A stretch of 64,000 bases of DNA from Nocardia transvalensis (GTDB lineage Bacteria; Actinomycetota; Actinomycetes; Mycobacteriales; Mycobacteriaceae): assembly GCF_015477765.1 (NCBI RefSeq), contig NZ_JADLQQ010000009.1, positions 124,001-188,000 of the forward strand, in the 5' to 3' direction. How positions within the stretch are numbered: position 1 is the first letter of the stretch; each line of letters opens with the position of its first letter. Shown here one piece after another: positions 8,144 to 16,136 of the stretch. A program made the position numbers and the translations under genes. The notes beneath the pieces were generated by a model. That model was not told the DNA's origin. It worked only from the letters and a program-made list of their open reading frames with translations, and made no database searches.

Positions 8144-9414
8144 CGTCGGAGATCTCCTTCGGCCGCGGTATCGGTCGTGGCGACCTCGGCGTCGACCAGG
8201 TCTGCCGCGAGGAATTGTTCCATCGCCTCGACGCAGTCGTACACATCGACATACCGGATATACAACGGCGCCAACCCGAATCGCAGCAGATCGGGAGGTC
8301 GGAGTTCGACATCGAAACCGCGGGCCGACAGCCCGGCCGCCAGCCGGGCCGCCGAGGGGTAGCGCAGCGAGACGTGGCTGCCGCGCTCGGCCGCCGCGGC
8401 GGGCCCGGTCATCTCGACCCCGAAGCGGGCGAGCCGCCTGCGGACCAAGCCCGCGAACTGTTCGGCGAGCGCAATCGATTTGGCACGAACGGCGTGGGGG
8501 TCCGCCTGCGCGGTCACCGCGACACCCTCGTCCAACGCGATCAGGCTCAGCAGGGGCGGGCAACCCGTGGTCAGGCGGGCGATCCCGGGATCGGGCCGGT
8601 AGTCCGGCTCGAAGTCGAACGGTGCCGCATGGCCTAACCATCCCGTGATCGGCTGTGCGAAGTCGGGCAGCAGCCGGCTCGCGACATACATATAGCCGGG
8701 AGCTCCGGGCCCGCCGTTGAGATATTTGTATCCGCATCCGACTGCCAGATCGATACCGATGTCGTCGGCGTCGATCGGCACGACGCCTGCGCTGTGCGCC
8801 AGGTCCCACAGCACGAGCGCGCCTGCGGCATGCGCGCTTTCGGTGATGTCCCGCATCGGCAGCAGCCGCCCGGAGCGGTAATCGACATGACTGAGAAGGA
8901 CCACGGCGACGTCGTCGCCGAGGTGGTCGACGATCGAGTCGGCAGCCACCCGCCGCACCGTGGCGTGCGGGTGGACGTGTTGCGCGATGCCGTCGGCGAT
9001 GTACAGATCGCTCGGGAAGTTGTCGCTGTCGGTGAGGACGACCGAACGCCCGCTCGATCGCCGCGAGGCGACTTGCAGTGCGCCGCAGAGGAGTTTGAAC
9101 AGATTGACCGAGGTCGAGTCGCCGACCACGACCTGGCCGGGCGCCGCGCCGATGAGGCGTCCGATCCGATCCCCGGTGACGCGTGGCAGATTCAGCCAGT
9201 CGTTATCCCACCACGCCGCGTTCATGTCGTTGCGCCACTCGTCCTGGATCACGGCCCGCAGCCGCTCCCACGTTCCCCGCGGGGGCGGGCCCAAGGAGTT
9301 GCCGTTGAAGAAGATTCGAGTGTGGCTCAGATCGAATCGTGCGCGCATTCCGGACAGCGGATCGGCCTCGTCCAGAAGTTCGAAGAAGCGACGGTGGTCG
9401 CTGTTCGCCTCCAT
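8140..9414 (-). CDS. kynU: Kynureninase-type PLP hydrolase
   Basis: A 424-residue fold-type I PLP enzyme. Kynureninase signatures are the N-terminal FFNGNSLG, WWDNDW, GDSTSVNLFKLL, the cofactor-ring Asp in VLWDLAHSAG, and the Schiff-base Lys230 in GCGYKYLNGGPGAP. Kynureninase cleaves kynurenine (or 3-hydroxykynurenine) to anthranilate (or 3-hydroxyanthranilate) and alanine. No tryptophan dioxygenase or formamidase is in the window, so this enzyme does not sit in a catabolic cluster. Its setting between a SnoaL-like gene (7-bp gap) and an exporter (ATGA overlap) suggests a biosynthetic role, perhaps on a kynurenine analogue. Confidence 0.9.
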   Translation of the reverse strand: MEANSDHRRFFELLDEADPLSGMRARFDLSHTRIFFNGNSLGPPPRGTWERLRAVIQDEWRNDMNAAWWDNDWLNLPRVTGDRIGRLIGAAPGQVVVGDSTSVNLFKLLCGALQVASRRSSGRSVVLTDSDNFPSDLYIADGIAQHVHPHATVRRVAADSIVDHLGDDVAVVLLSHVDYRSGRLLPMRDITESAHAAGALVLWDLAHSAGVVPIDADDIGIDLAVGCGYKYLNGGPGAPGYMYVASRLLPDFAQPITGWLGHAAPFDFEPDYRPDPGIARLTTGCPPLLSLIALDEGVAVTAQADPHAVRAKSIALAEQFAGLVRRRLARFGVEMTGPAAAAERGSHVSLRYPSAARLAAGLSARGFDVELRPPDLLRFGLAPLYIRYVDVYDCVEAMEQFLAADLVDAEVATTDTAAEGDLRR

Positions 9415-9421
9415 CCCGGTG

Positions 9422-9847
9422 CTATTCCGTGATCTGCTGCATCATGCCGTACATATCCTCGTTGTGCCACCACTCCACGAGAAGGTCGTCCGCGTCGAAC
9501 CGCATGATGTCTATGCCGGACAGCGACACCCGCCGGCCCGTTCCGGGAATCCCGGAGAGAACTCCGGTGTGCGTGCCCGACGAGTTGTACCGGGCAACCA
9601 GTTTATCGCCGTCGATGAGGACATCCTCGATGACGAAGGTGAAGTCCGGGAAGGCCTGATGCCAGTCGAGGGCCATCGCCACATGCCCCTGCTTGGTGTT
9701 CGGGAAGGCATCGATGGGCCGGTGATCGAAGAACTTCTCGGACAGGGCTCGACCGCCCTCCGGATCGCCGCAGTTCCACAGCTTCCCGATCCAGATGTCC
9801 TCGTAGACGTGTCGCATGAGCTTTCGGCGAACCTCGATCTCGGACAT
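9422..9847 (-). CDS. SnoaL-like (NTF2-fold) protein
   Basis: A 141-residue protein of the SnoaL/ester-cyclase NTF2-like superfamily. It has an N-terminal helix region, the central HQAFPDFTFVIEDVLIDGDKL, then VARYNSSGTHTGVLSGIPGTGRRV, and a C-terminal WWHNEDMYGMMQQI. In natural-product pathways such small cone-shaped proteins act as cyclases, hydroxylases or isomerases; others are accessory. The usual SnoaL aldol-condensation catalysis cannot be asserted from these residues. It is tightly packed in the operon, 9 bp after the SpeD-like gene and 7 bp before kynureninase. Confidence 0.82.
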   Translation of the reverse strand: MSEIEVRRKLMRHVYEDIWIGKLWNCGDPEGGRALSEKFFDHRPIDAFPNTKQGHVAMALDWHQAFPDFTFVIEDVLIDGDKLVARYNSSGTHTGVLSGIPGTGRRVSLSGIDIMRFDADDLLVEWWHNEDMYGMMQQITE

Positions 9848-9856
9848 GATGTCTCC

Positions 9857-10270
9857 TCAATTGCCTTCGAGCCCGGCCGGCCCATCGACGGCGAAGGCCG
9901 TGCGGCCACGCTTCAGCCACTGCACGACCATGCGTTCGGGTTTGAAATGGGATTCGAATACCGGCAGTGCCAATTCCGGATCGGCCGTGCCGCACATGAA
10001 CAGATCCACCGCGGCGAAGGCATGTTCGGGCCAGCTGTGAATGCTGATGTGCGACTCCGCCAGCATCGCCACGCCCGTCACACCGCCCGCACCGCCGAAG
10101 TGATGAGTGTAGACATACAGCAGTGAGGCGCCGGTGACGTCGACGCATTCGCGCAGCACCTGCTCGACGAGGGCCGGATCGTCGAGTCGGCTGGCCCCGA
10201 TGAGATCCGCGAGCAGGTGCGTTCCGGCCGCCCGGGGCACCGGCGTCGAGCCGGTGGCCACCGCTGTCAT
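9857..10270 (-). CDS. SpeD-like pyruvoyl-dependent decarboxylase
   Basis: A 137-residue protein matching small bacterial S-adenosylmethionine decarboxylase proenzymes. The self-cleavage site LAESHISIHSWPE places the pyruvoyl-forming Ser at residue 73; His78 and Cys93 (FMCG) fit the other catalytic positions. Processing would give a beta chain of about 72 residues and a pyruvoyl alpha chain of about 65. Canonical SpeD makes decarboxylated AdoMet for spermidine synthesis, but SpeD homologues that decarboxylate arginine or ornithine are known. No spermidine synthase is near. The start codon overlaps the oxygenase stop (ATGA). Its substrate in this operon is open. Confidence 0.85.
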   Translation of the reverse strand: MTAVATGSTPVPRAAGTHLLADLIGASRLDDPALVEQVLRECVDVTGASLLYVYTHHFGGAGGVTGVAMLAESHISIHSWPEHAFAAVDLFMCGTADPELALPVFESHFKPERMVVQWLKRGRTAFAVDGPAGLEGN

Positions 10271-11040
10271 GGACGTGCCTCCGCTGCCGCCCCCGGCGCC
10301 TCCGCCATCGGGTTCAGCGAAAATCCGCAGACATCGCGGGTGGCGCGGTCCGCACCCGCGGTCACGGTCACCGATGTCACATCGTGCAGACATCGCGGAT
10401 CTTCGAATATCACCGTGTCCAGCGGAACCTCCAATTCCAGCTTCCGGTAGACGACGCGGTCCAGATCGGCGAAGAGGCTGCGGCCGCCTTCGACGTTTTT
10501 CCGGTCGATGAGCGAAATGGAGGTGAAAGCGTGCCCATCGTGATGCATGCCCTCCGGGGCCGGGTACCCGGGCTTATCCGGGAACGCGAGAATCCGCATC
10601 AGGTGCACGCCTATCTCCCAATAACGGGCCGCACGGACTCTCGACTCCGGAAGGGCCGCGAGGACATCCCAGATCAGCTGATGGAGAAATGGGTTCTTCC
10701 TGGTGCGCACGGCGAGCGGTTCGAATTGCCGTGCGATGCCGCCGGCGTAGGGATTGACACCGGAATCCTGATAGAAAGGGCGATGGTCCAGTTCGTCGAT
10801 TCGGTGTTCCAGCGTATCGGCGGTGAAGACGGTGAAGCGCCGCTGCCGGAAGACGTAATCCGTCTTCAGCCATCGATCGTCGGGCAGGTCCTCGAAGTCG
10901 TCTGCCAATTCGGTCAGGCCGTCGCCGAGATCGGCCGGCAGATCGGCCGCGGGTCGGCCGGCCAGGACGACGACCGGATCCCTGCCGAAACGGTCATCCG
11001 GTAACGGGCCGAATAGTTCTGTACGGATCGGAGATGTCAT
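10267..11040 (-). CDS. 2OG-Fe(II) dioxygenase, amino-acid hydroxylase type
   Basis: A 257-residue protein resembling the 2OG-Fe dioxygenase family (PF10014) that includes L-isoleucine hydroxylases acting on free amino acids. The metal-binding facial triad is visible as His-x-Asp in MHHDGHAFTSISLIDRKNV plus the distal His in IFEDPRCLHDVTSV; the GGRSLFADLD segment is also typical. ATG 11040 is preferred because a GAGGGGAGA ribosome site lies just upstream; the longer reading frame has none. It follows the GS-like gene by 53 bp and overlaps the SpeD-like gene. The likely role is hydroxylation of an amino-acid intermediate. Confidence 0.85.
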   Translation of the reverse strand: MTSPIRTELFGPLPDDRFGRDPVVVLAGRPAADLPADLGDGLTELADDFEDLPDDRWLKTDYVFRQRRFTVFTADTLEHRIDELDHRPFYQDSGVNPYAGGIARQFEPLAVRTRKNPFLHQLIWDVLAALPESRVRAARYWEIGVHLMRILAFPDKPGYPAPEGMHHDGHAFTSISLIDRKNVEGGRSLFADLDRVVYRKLELEVPLDTVIFEDPRCLHDVTSVTVTAGADRATRDVCGFSLNPMAEAPGAAAEARP

Positions 11041-11093
11041 TATCTCCCCTCTTCGTGTCGTGGTGCCGACACCTGCCGGCGCCGAACGCCGAG

Positions 11094-12551
11094 TTACGGT
11101 ATGTAGTCGAGGTACATATCGAAATCCCATTCTGTCGTCGTTGACAGAAATCTTTCCCACTCGTCGCGTTTGTGTGCGGTGTAGACGCGGTACATCTCAC
11201 CGGGCAATGCCGATCGGACGACCTCGTCGCCGTCGAGGGCGGCCAGCGCCTCGCCCAGATTCATAGGCAGACTCTGCTGCGGGGGAGGAGCGGAGTCGTA
11301 GGTACTGGCGGATGTCGGCGGGCCCGGATCCAGATCGTTGCGCAAACCGTCATCGATAGCGGTCAGCAGCCCGGCCGCCATCAGGTACGGATTGACCATC
11401 GAATCGGCCGTGCGGTATTCGATCCTTTCGGGAGAGGAAATGCGCACCGCACACGTCCGGTTCTGATATCCCCACGCCCTGGCGATCGGCGCCCACAGCC
11501 CGGTATCCCAGAGGCGCCGATAGGAGTTCACCGTCGACGCCCCGAGCGCCGTCAGCGCCGGTAGATGCGTGACCAGGCCGCCGACCGCGCGCCGGGCAAC
11601 ATCGGTGAGCGCCTGGGGGTTTCGATCCGCCGCGCGGTCCGCGCTCACCATATTGACGCCGCCGACGCGGTAGCTGCGTACGCCCGGCATCGTCGGTTCG
11701 GGATCGGCCGGAAGAACCTCGTCGTCCCCACCCTCCCACAGGGACAGATTGTGATGGCATCCCGACGCCGACATACCCGGGAAGGGCTTCGTCATGAAAC
11801 AGGCGATCAGATCGAATTCCCGTGCCACCTGACGGCAGATCTGCCGATAGGTGACGAGTCGATCGGCATTGCGCAGCGGCTCGTCGAATCGGAAATTCAG
11901 TTCGAGTTGTCCCGGCGCATCCTCGTGATCGCCCTGAATCATGTCCAGGCCCAATGCCTGCCCGTACCGCAGCACGCGCATGCTGACATCACGGAGTTCT
12001 TCGAGCTGATCCACGTGATAGCAGTACGGTTTGGTGACACCCGCCAACTCCCCGCCCGCTCCGCGGCGCAGCCACATCATTTCCGGCTCGGTGCCCACCC
12101 GCATATTCAGGCCGTGGTGAGCCGTGAAATCGGCCTGCAGCCGGGCCAGATTCCCCCGGCAATCCGCGGTCAAGGCCGCGCCCGGCGACTGTTCTTCCTC
12201 GCGATTGCGGAACAGCCGGGCGAATACTCGCGCCACCCTCCCGTCCCACGGCAGCTGTGCGAATGTTTCCGGTTCCGGCACGGCGATCAGCTCGGATGCC
12301 TCGGGACCGTAGCCGAGATAGCGGCCCCGGCGGTCGGCGGCAACATTGGCTGTCGCGCCGTACACCATCTGAACGCCTTTTTCCGCCAATTGCTCCCAGC
12401 GCCGGGCCGGCATCCCCTTGCCGACAACGCGACCGGTCACGGATATGAATTGGACATAAATGTACTGGATTTCCAGTCTATCTATCAGCTTGCGCACGTC
12501 ATTGACGGCGTCGTCCCGCCCGGAGCGATCCAGGAATTCCTCGATATCCAA
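11094..12551 (-). CDS. Glutamine-synthetase-like ligase
   Basis: A 485-residue GS-superfamily enzyme. Active-site signatures are present: GTEPEMMWL, GDHEDAPGQLELNF (glutamate and metal ligands), FMTKPFPGMSASGCHHNLSLW (ATP and His ligand region) and NRTCAVRIS near the C-terminus. Housekeeping GlnA is less divergent, so this is more likely a gamma-glutamyl-amine/amide ligase of the GlnA3/FluG-like type. The start appears to be TTG at 12551, with an AGGGGAG ribosome site a few bases upstream. It is the first gene of the six-gene operon, so it probably joins glutamate (or an analogue) to an amine made in the pathway. Confidence 0.88.
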   Translation of the reverse strand: MDIEEFLDRSGRDDAVNDVRKLIDRLEIQYIYVQFISVTGRVVGKGMPARRWEQLAEKGVQMVYGATANVAADRRGRYLGYGPEASELIAVPEPETFAQLPWDGRVARVFARLFRNREEEQSPGAALTADCRGNLARLQADFTAHHGLNMRVGTEPEMMWLRRGAGGELAGVTKPYCYHVDQLEELRDVSMRVLRYGQALGLDMIQGDHEDAPGQLELNFRFDEPLRNADRLVTYRQICRQVAREFDLIACFMTKPFPGMSASGCHHNLSLWEGGDDEVLPADPEPTMPGVRSYRVGGVNMVSADRAADRNPQALTDVARRAVGGLVTHLPALTALGASTVNSYRRLWDTGLWAPIARAWGYQNRTCAVRISSPERIEYRTADSMVNPYLMAAGLLTAIDDGLRNDLDPGPPTSASTYDSAPPPQQSLPMNLGEALAALDGDEVVRSALPGEMYRVYTAHKRDEWERFLSTTTEWDFDMYLDYIP

Positions 12552-12690
12552 CGGGCTCCCCTAGCTTGCGCCGTCAGTGAATTGTTCGCCGAACTTGCGC
12601 AGGTGGCAGTGATGGTCTGGCCGCAGTGGTTTATGAATCCGAATCCACACTACTTTTTAACACCCACCGGTCTCATCCGCAACCCTGCGA

Positions 12691-12707
12691 GGGCTCGCTG
12701 CGAGCCC
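12691..12707 (+). terminator. Hairpin with T-rich tail
   Basis: GGGCTCG pairs perfectly with CGAGCCC across a CTG loop. It is followed by CCATTTCTTT, which gives a plausible intrinsic terminator for plus-strand transcripts. No plus-strand gene ends nearby, so it may end an untranslated or antisense transcript, or act in the leader of the minus-strand operon. Confidence 0.45.
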
Positions 12708-12783
12708 CCATTTCTTTGGGCCCGAACGGAAGAGCCTCTTGCTGGCAACCCGGCGCCGAGCGGGCGGCCGCTATCGTTATTCT

Positions 12784-12801
12784 GCGAATTCTATAATTCG
12801 C
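12784..12801 (+). promoter_or_regulatory. Perfect -10 hexamer within an inverted repeat
   Basis: TATAAT at 12792-12797 is a consensus -10 element. It is embedded in a perfect inverted repeat, GCGAATT (12784-12790) and AATTCGC (12795-12801), with a 4-bp spacer. A repressor bound there would cover the core promoter. The natural downstream gene is the fatty acid transporter, with a leader of about 130 nt. No good -35 is visible. Confidence 0.5.
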
Positions 12802-12894
12802 TGTCGTGTCATCGATTGCGGATCTCACGTCCGGCAGCTGGGTGGCAAATCCAGCCGTCGAGACCGGATTCGTGCCGTACGATCCCCGCCCATA

Positions 12895-12916
12895 CCGGTG
12901 ATGCGTGTTTCACCGG
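12895..12916 (+). repeat. Inverted repeat before transporter ribosome site
   Basis: CCGGTGA (12895-12901) and TCACCGG (12910-12916) form a perfect 7-bp stem with an 8-nt loop, ending a few bases before GGAGG of the transporter gene. It could be an operator or an mRNA hairpin affecting translation. Confidence 0.4.
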
Positions 12917-12931
12917 GTCGGAGGTTTGAAT

Positions 12932-14428
12932 ATGACACAGGAGTCGCAGTCGACCGAGCCGAAAGCGCAAGCGCCGGACGGTCTCGACGGTCGAGAGAGC
13001 GCGGTGGGACGAATCGCGTTGCGGTTCACCGCATTCAGCGAGCGCTGGCTACCCGATGCCTTCGGATTCGTCCTGGTCGGCACGTTCCTGATCGTGCTGT
13101 TGGGGCTTGCGACGCGGGTGCCGCTGATAGATGTGCCCGCCGATAAGACGGCCACGACGGGCTTCGGCCTGATCGACGCCTGGGGCAAGGGGTTTTGGAG
13201 TCTGATCCAGTTCACCCTGCAGATGACCATGATCATCATCGGCGGATATGCGGTTGCGGCGTCCCCGCCGGTCGCTCGCGTCATCGCCGGGCTGGCGCGG
13301 GTGCCGACCACCCCGCGGGCGGCGATCGTGTTCACTGCCGCGGTTTCGATGCTGACCTCCTATTTGAACTGGGCGTTCAGTCTGATCTTCACCGCGATGA
13401 TGGCCCGCGAGATCGCCCGGCACGTGCGCGGAGTCGACTATCGGGCGTTGGGGGCAATGGCATTCCTCGGCCTGGGCACGGTGTGGGCGCAGGGCCTGTC
13501 GGGTTCGGCGGCGCTGCAGGTGGCCAGCGCCGGTTCCAGTCCCAAGGCTGTGCAGGACGTGATCGCCCAGGGGCGCGGCAGCGGGCTGATCCCCTTGACC
13601 GAGACGCTGTTTCGGTGGCAGAGCCTGCTCGCCACCCTGGTCGTGTTCCTGGTCGCGCTGGGCATCGCATGGCTCATTGCTCCCCGCGGCGCTGCGGCCA
13701 AGACGGCGGCGGATCTCGGCGTCGAATTGAAACCGCTGATTCCCGAAGGGCGCGTCGAGCCGGGCGACGCTCGGCGGCCCGGCGATTGGCTGGAGTACAG
13801 CCCCGTATTCACCGTGCTGCTGGCCGCCCTCGGATTGTGGTATCTGGTCCGGTATTTCGGAAACACTCAGGGCAACGCCCTGAACGCGCTCGATCTGAAC
13901 ACCGTCAACCTCATCCTGATCCTGCTCGCCCTGCTCCTGCACTGGCGGCCCGCCAACCTGGTCCGTGCGGTGCGCGACGCGACACCGGCCGCATCCGGTG
14001 TGCTGCTGCAGTTTCCGCTCTACGGCGGGATCTTCGGCATGATCGCCTACACCGGGTTGTCCAGCACGATCGCCGGTTGGCTCACCAATGTCTCCAACGC
14101 CCACGTGTATCCGGCGCTGATCGCCGTGTACTCGTGTGTGCTCGGGATCTTCGTGCCCAGCGGCGGCAGCAAGTGGGTGATCGAGGCGCCGTACGTCCTC
14201 GATGCCGCCAACCAGCTGCAGGTCAACCAGGGCTGGATGGTGGTCGTGTACGACCTCGGCGAAGCCAGCGCGAATCTGCTGCAGCCGTTCTGGATGCTGC
14301 CCACGCTGGCCATCCTCGGATTGAAGGCACGCCACATCATGGGCTTCACCTTCGCCATGTTCCTGGGATGCTTCCCGGTCGTGCTCATCCTGGTCACCGT
14401 GCTCGCCCCCACCCTCCCCTTCCCGTGA
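12932..14428 (+). CDS. Short-chain fatty acid transporter (AtoE family)
   Basis: A 498-residue membrane protein of the short-chain fatty acid transporter family (AtoE-like, PF02667). It has about 10-12 hydrophobic segments, with family-like blocks FGFVLVGTFLIVLLGL, GAMAFLGLGTVWAQGLSGSAALQ, FPLYGGIFGMIAYTGLSSTIA and FVPSGGSKWVIEAPYV. Members import acetoacetate, butyrate and related acids. I chose ATG 12932, which has GGAGG at the right distance, over GTG 12905. No beta-oxidation genes adjoin it, so the substrate here is not fixed. Confidence 0.9.
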   Translation: MTQESQSTEPKAQAPDGLDGRESAVGRIALRFTAFSERWLPDAFGFVLVGTFLIVLLGLATRVPLIDVPADKTATTGFGLIDAWGKGFWSLIQFTLQMTMIIIGGYAVAASPPVARVIAGLARVPTTPRAAIVFTAAVSMLTSYLNWAFSLIFTAMMAREIARHVRGVDYRALGAMAFLGLGTVWAQGLSGSAALQVASAGSSPKAVQDVIAQGRGSGLIPLTETLFRWQSLLATLVVFLVALGIAWLIAPRGAAAKTAADLGVELKPLIPEGRVEPGDARRPGDWLEYSPVFTVLLAALGLWYLVRYFGNTQGNALNALDLNTVNLILILLALLLHWRPANLVRAVRDATPAASGVLLQFPLYGGIFGMIAYTGLSSTIAGWLTNVSNAHVYPALIAVYSCVLGIFVPSGGSKWVIEAPYVLDAANQLQVNQGWMVVVYDLGEASANLLQPFWMLPTLAILGLKARHIMGFTFAMFLGCFPVVLILVTVLAPTLPFP

Positions 14429-14453
14429 TCCGCGCGGCCGTCCTCATCCCGTG

Positions 14454-14476
14454 CCAATGCCCGATTTCGGCATTGG
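14454..14476 (+). terminator. Hairpin after fatty acid transporter
   Basis: CCAATGCC and GGCATTGG pair perfectly over a 7-nt loop 25 bp after the stop codon. There is no strong T tract, but position and stem make it the likely transcription end of the transporter. Confidence 0.55.
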
Positions 14477-14518
14477 GCTGCGGGCGAAGGGGGGTTTACT
14501 TCACACTGATCTTCTGAC

Positions 14519-14542
14519 AAACGCCTTGTGAGGGTGGCGTTT
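14519..14542 (+). promoter_or_regulatory. Stem-loop directly before the APC permease ribosome site
   Basis: AAACGCC (14519-14525) pairs perfectly with GGCGTTT (14536-14542), followed by TC and then the GGTGGGAGC ribosome site of the permease. It could be a terminator/attenuator or an operator. Sequence alone does not decide. Confidence 0.35.
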
Positions 14543-14558
14543 TCAGGTGGGAGCAAGA

Positions 14559-16136
14559 ATGAGCGTGAACTGGCCCCGATCCGACGACGAACGGCGTCTC
14601 GCCGAACTCGGCTACAAACAAGAGCTGGCCCGATCTTGGTCCGGGTTCTCCAACTTCGCGATCAGCTTCACGATCGTGTCGATCCTGACCGGCGGGCTCG
14701 CCAGTTACGGGATCGGGCTTGCCAACGGCGGTCCGATCACCATGGCCTGGGGCTGGCCGCTGGTGTCGGTGATGGTGCTGTTCGTGGGGTTGGCGATGGC
14801 CGAATTGGCCTCGGCCTACCCGACTTCCGGCGGCCTGTACTGGTGGGCCTCGGAGCTGGGCGGTCCCATCTGGGGCTGGTTCACCGGCTGGTTCAACCTG
14901 ATCGGCCAGATCGCGGTGACGGCCGCCATCGATTACGGTGCGGCCATTTTCACCACCGTGGTGCTGAACGTCATCGGCATCGACATCGGAACCGACCGCA
15001 CCGCAATCTTTTCGGTGTTCGCCCTCATCCTGGTCCTGCACGCGGTGCTGAATGCGATCGGCCCGCACCTGAGCGCGTTGATCAACAACATCTCCGCCTG
15101 GTGGCATGTTGGCGGTGTCGTGCTGTTCGTGCTGGTGCTCGGGATCGGCGCGGAGCATCATCAGAGCGTCGGGTTCGTCTTCACCGAGACCGTCGACAAC
15201 AGCGCGGTCGGCTTCGGTGGCGTGGCATTCAGCTTCCTGCTCGGCCTGCTGCACGCGCAGTACACCTTCACCGGTTACGACGCCTCGGCGCATATGTCGG
15301 AGGAGACCCGCCACGCCTCCCGGATGGCGGCGAAGGGAATCATCAACACCATTCTGGTCTCGGCCGTCGCGGGTTATCTGCTGATCATGGCGGTGACCTT
15401 CGCGATCCCGAATCTCGACGACGCGCTGGATCCGGCGAAGAACAGCGGCTATCCGGTGATCTACATCCTGGAGAATTCGCTGAACTCGTTCTGGTCGGGA
15501 CTGCTGCTGATCATCGCCGCGATCGCCCAATTGTTCTGCGGATACGCCTCGGTCACCTCGGCCTCGCGCATGTTGTTCGCCTTCGCCCGCGACGGCGCGG
15601 TGCCGGGATCGGCGCTGTGGTCGAAGCTGTCGGCGCGCAAGGTGCCGGTCAATGCCGTCCTGTTCATCTCGTTCTTCGCATTCGTCCTGCTGATCCCGTC
15701 GATGCTGGTGCCCGCCGCCAACGCCCCGACCGCGTACGCCGCCGCCACCTCGGTCGCCACCATCGGCCTGTATATCGCCTACGGCATCCCGATCCTGTTG
15801 CGTCAGCTCCACGGCCGCCGCTTCCGGACCGGACCCTGGCACCTCGGTCACCGCTACCGCCCGATCGGAATCGTCGCGCTGATCTGGATCGTCCTCATCA
15901 GCCTGCTGTTCATCCTCCCGATGGACGACCGCGGCTATCTGTGGAACGACGAATTCACCTGGACAGCGGTCAATTACGCGCCGATCACCCTCGCCGCGGT
16001 CGTGGGTGCCATCGCCATCTGGTGGTTCGTGTCCGCCCGCCGCTGGTTCACCGGGCCCCGGCGCAACGTCGACGAACCACCGGTGGCCGCTACAGCGGGG
16101 TCACATAGGCACCGGAGATCCCCCCGTCGACCATGA
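14559..16136 (+). CDS. APC-superfamily amino acid/amine permease
   Basis: A 525-residue permease with about 12 membrane helices, resembling the amino acid/choline (ACT) branch of APC. Signatures are ELGYKQELARSWSGFSNFAISFT at the N-terminus, YPTSGGLYWWASELGGP and YDASAHMSEETRHASRMAAKGI. ATG 14559 with GGGAGC upstream is preferred to GTG 14547. It is convergent with the gamma-glutamyl amine operon, and its last 47 bp overlap the SDR gene on the other strand. It probably imports the amine that operon consumes (putrescine, GABA or ethanolamine class). Confidence 0.9.
   Translation: MSVNWPRSDDERRLAELGYKQELARSWSGFSNFAISFTIVSILTGGLASYGIGLANGGPITMAWGWPLVSVMVLFVGLAMAELASAYPTSGGLYWWASELGGPIWGWFTGWFNLIGQIAVTAAIDYGAAIFTTVVLNVIGIDIGTDRTAIFSVFALILVLHAVLNAIGPHLSALINNISAWWHVGGVVLFVLVLGIGAEHHQSVGFVFTETVDNSAVGFGGVAFSFLLGLLHAQYTFTGYDASAHMSEETRHASRMAAKGIINTILVSAVAGYLLIMAVTFAIPNLDDALDPAKNSGYPVIYILENSLNSFWSGLLLIIAAIAQLFCGYASVTSASRMLFAFARDGAVPGSALWSKLSARKVPVNAVLFISFFAFVLLIPSMLVPAANAPTAYAAATSVATIGLYIAYGIPILLRQLHGRRFRTGPWHLGHRYRPIGIVALIWIVLISLLFILPMDDRGYLWNDEFTWTAVNYAPITLAAVVGAIAIWWFVSARRWFTGPRRNVDEPPVAATAGSHRHRRSPRRP

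Larger units (their letters stand above)
12552..12931. other. Divergent intergenic region, 380 bp
   Basis: This region separates the GS-led operon (minus strand) from the fatty acid transporter (plus strand). I see no credible gene. It holds a GC-rich hairpin with a T-rich tail, a perfect -10 hexamer inside an inverted repeat, and a second inverted repeat just before the transporter's ribosome site (GGAGG, 7 bp before ATG 12932). Each is listed separately. Confidence 0.7.

Noticed and set aside
12735..12760. TTGCTGGCAACCCGG resembling the core of a SAM riboswitch
   Set aside because: The surrounding sequence does not supply the expected P1 closure or other conserved core elements, and neither flanking gene is a methionine or SAM gene.
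14496..15851. 451-codon minus-strand frame
   Set aside because: Antisense to the APC permease; the composition is biased to Arg, Asp, Gln and Gly, and no domain is seen.
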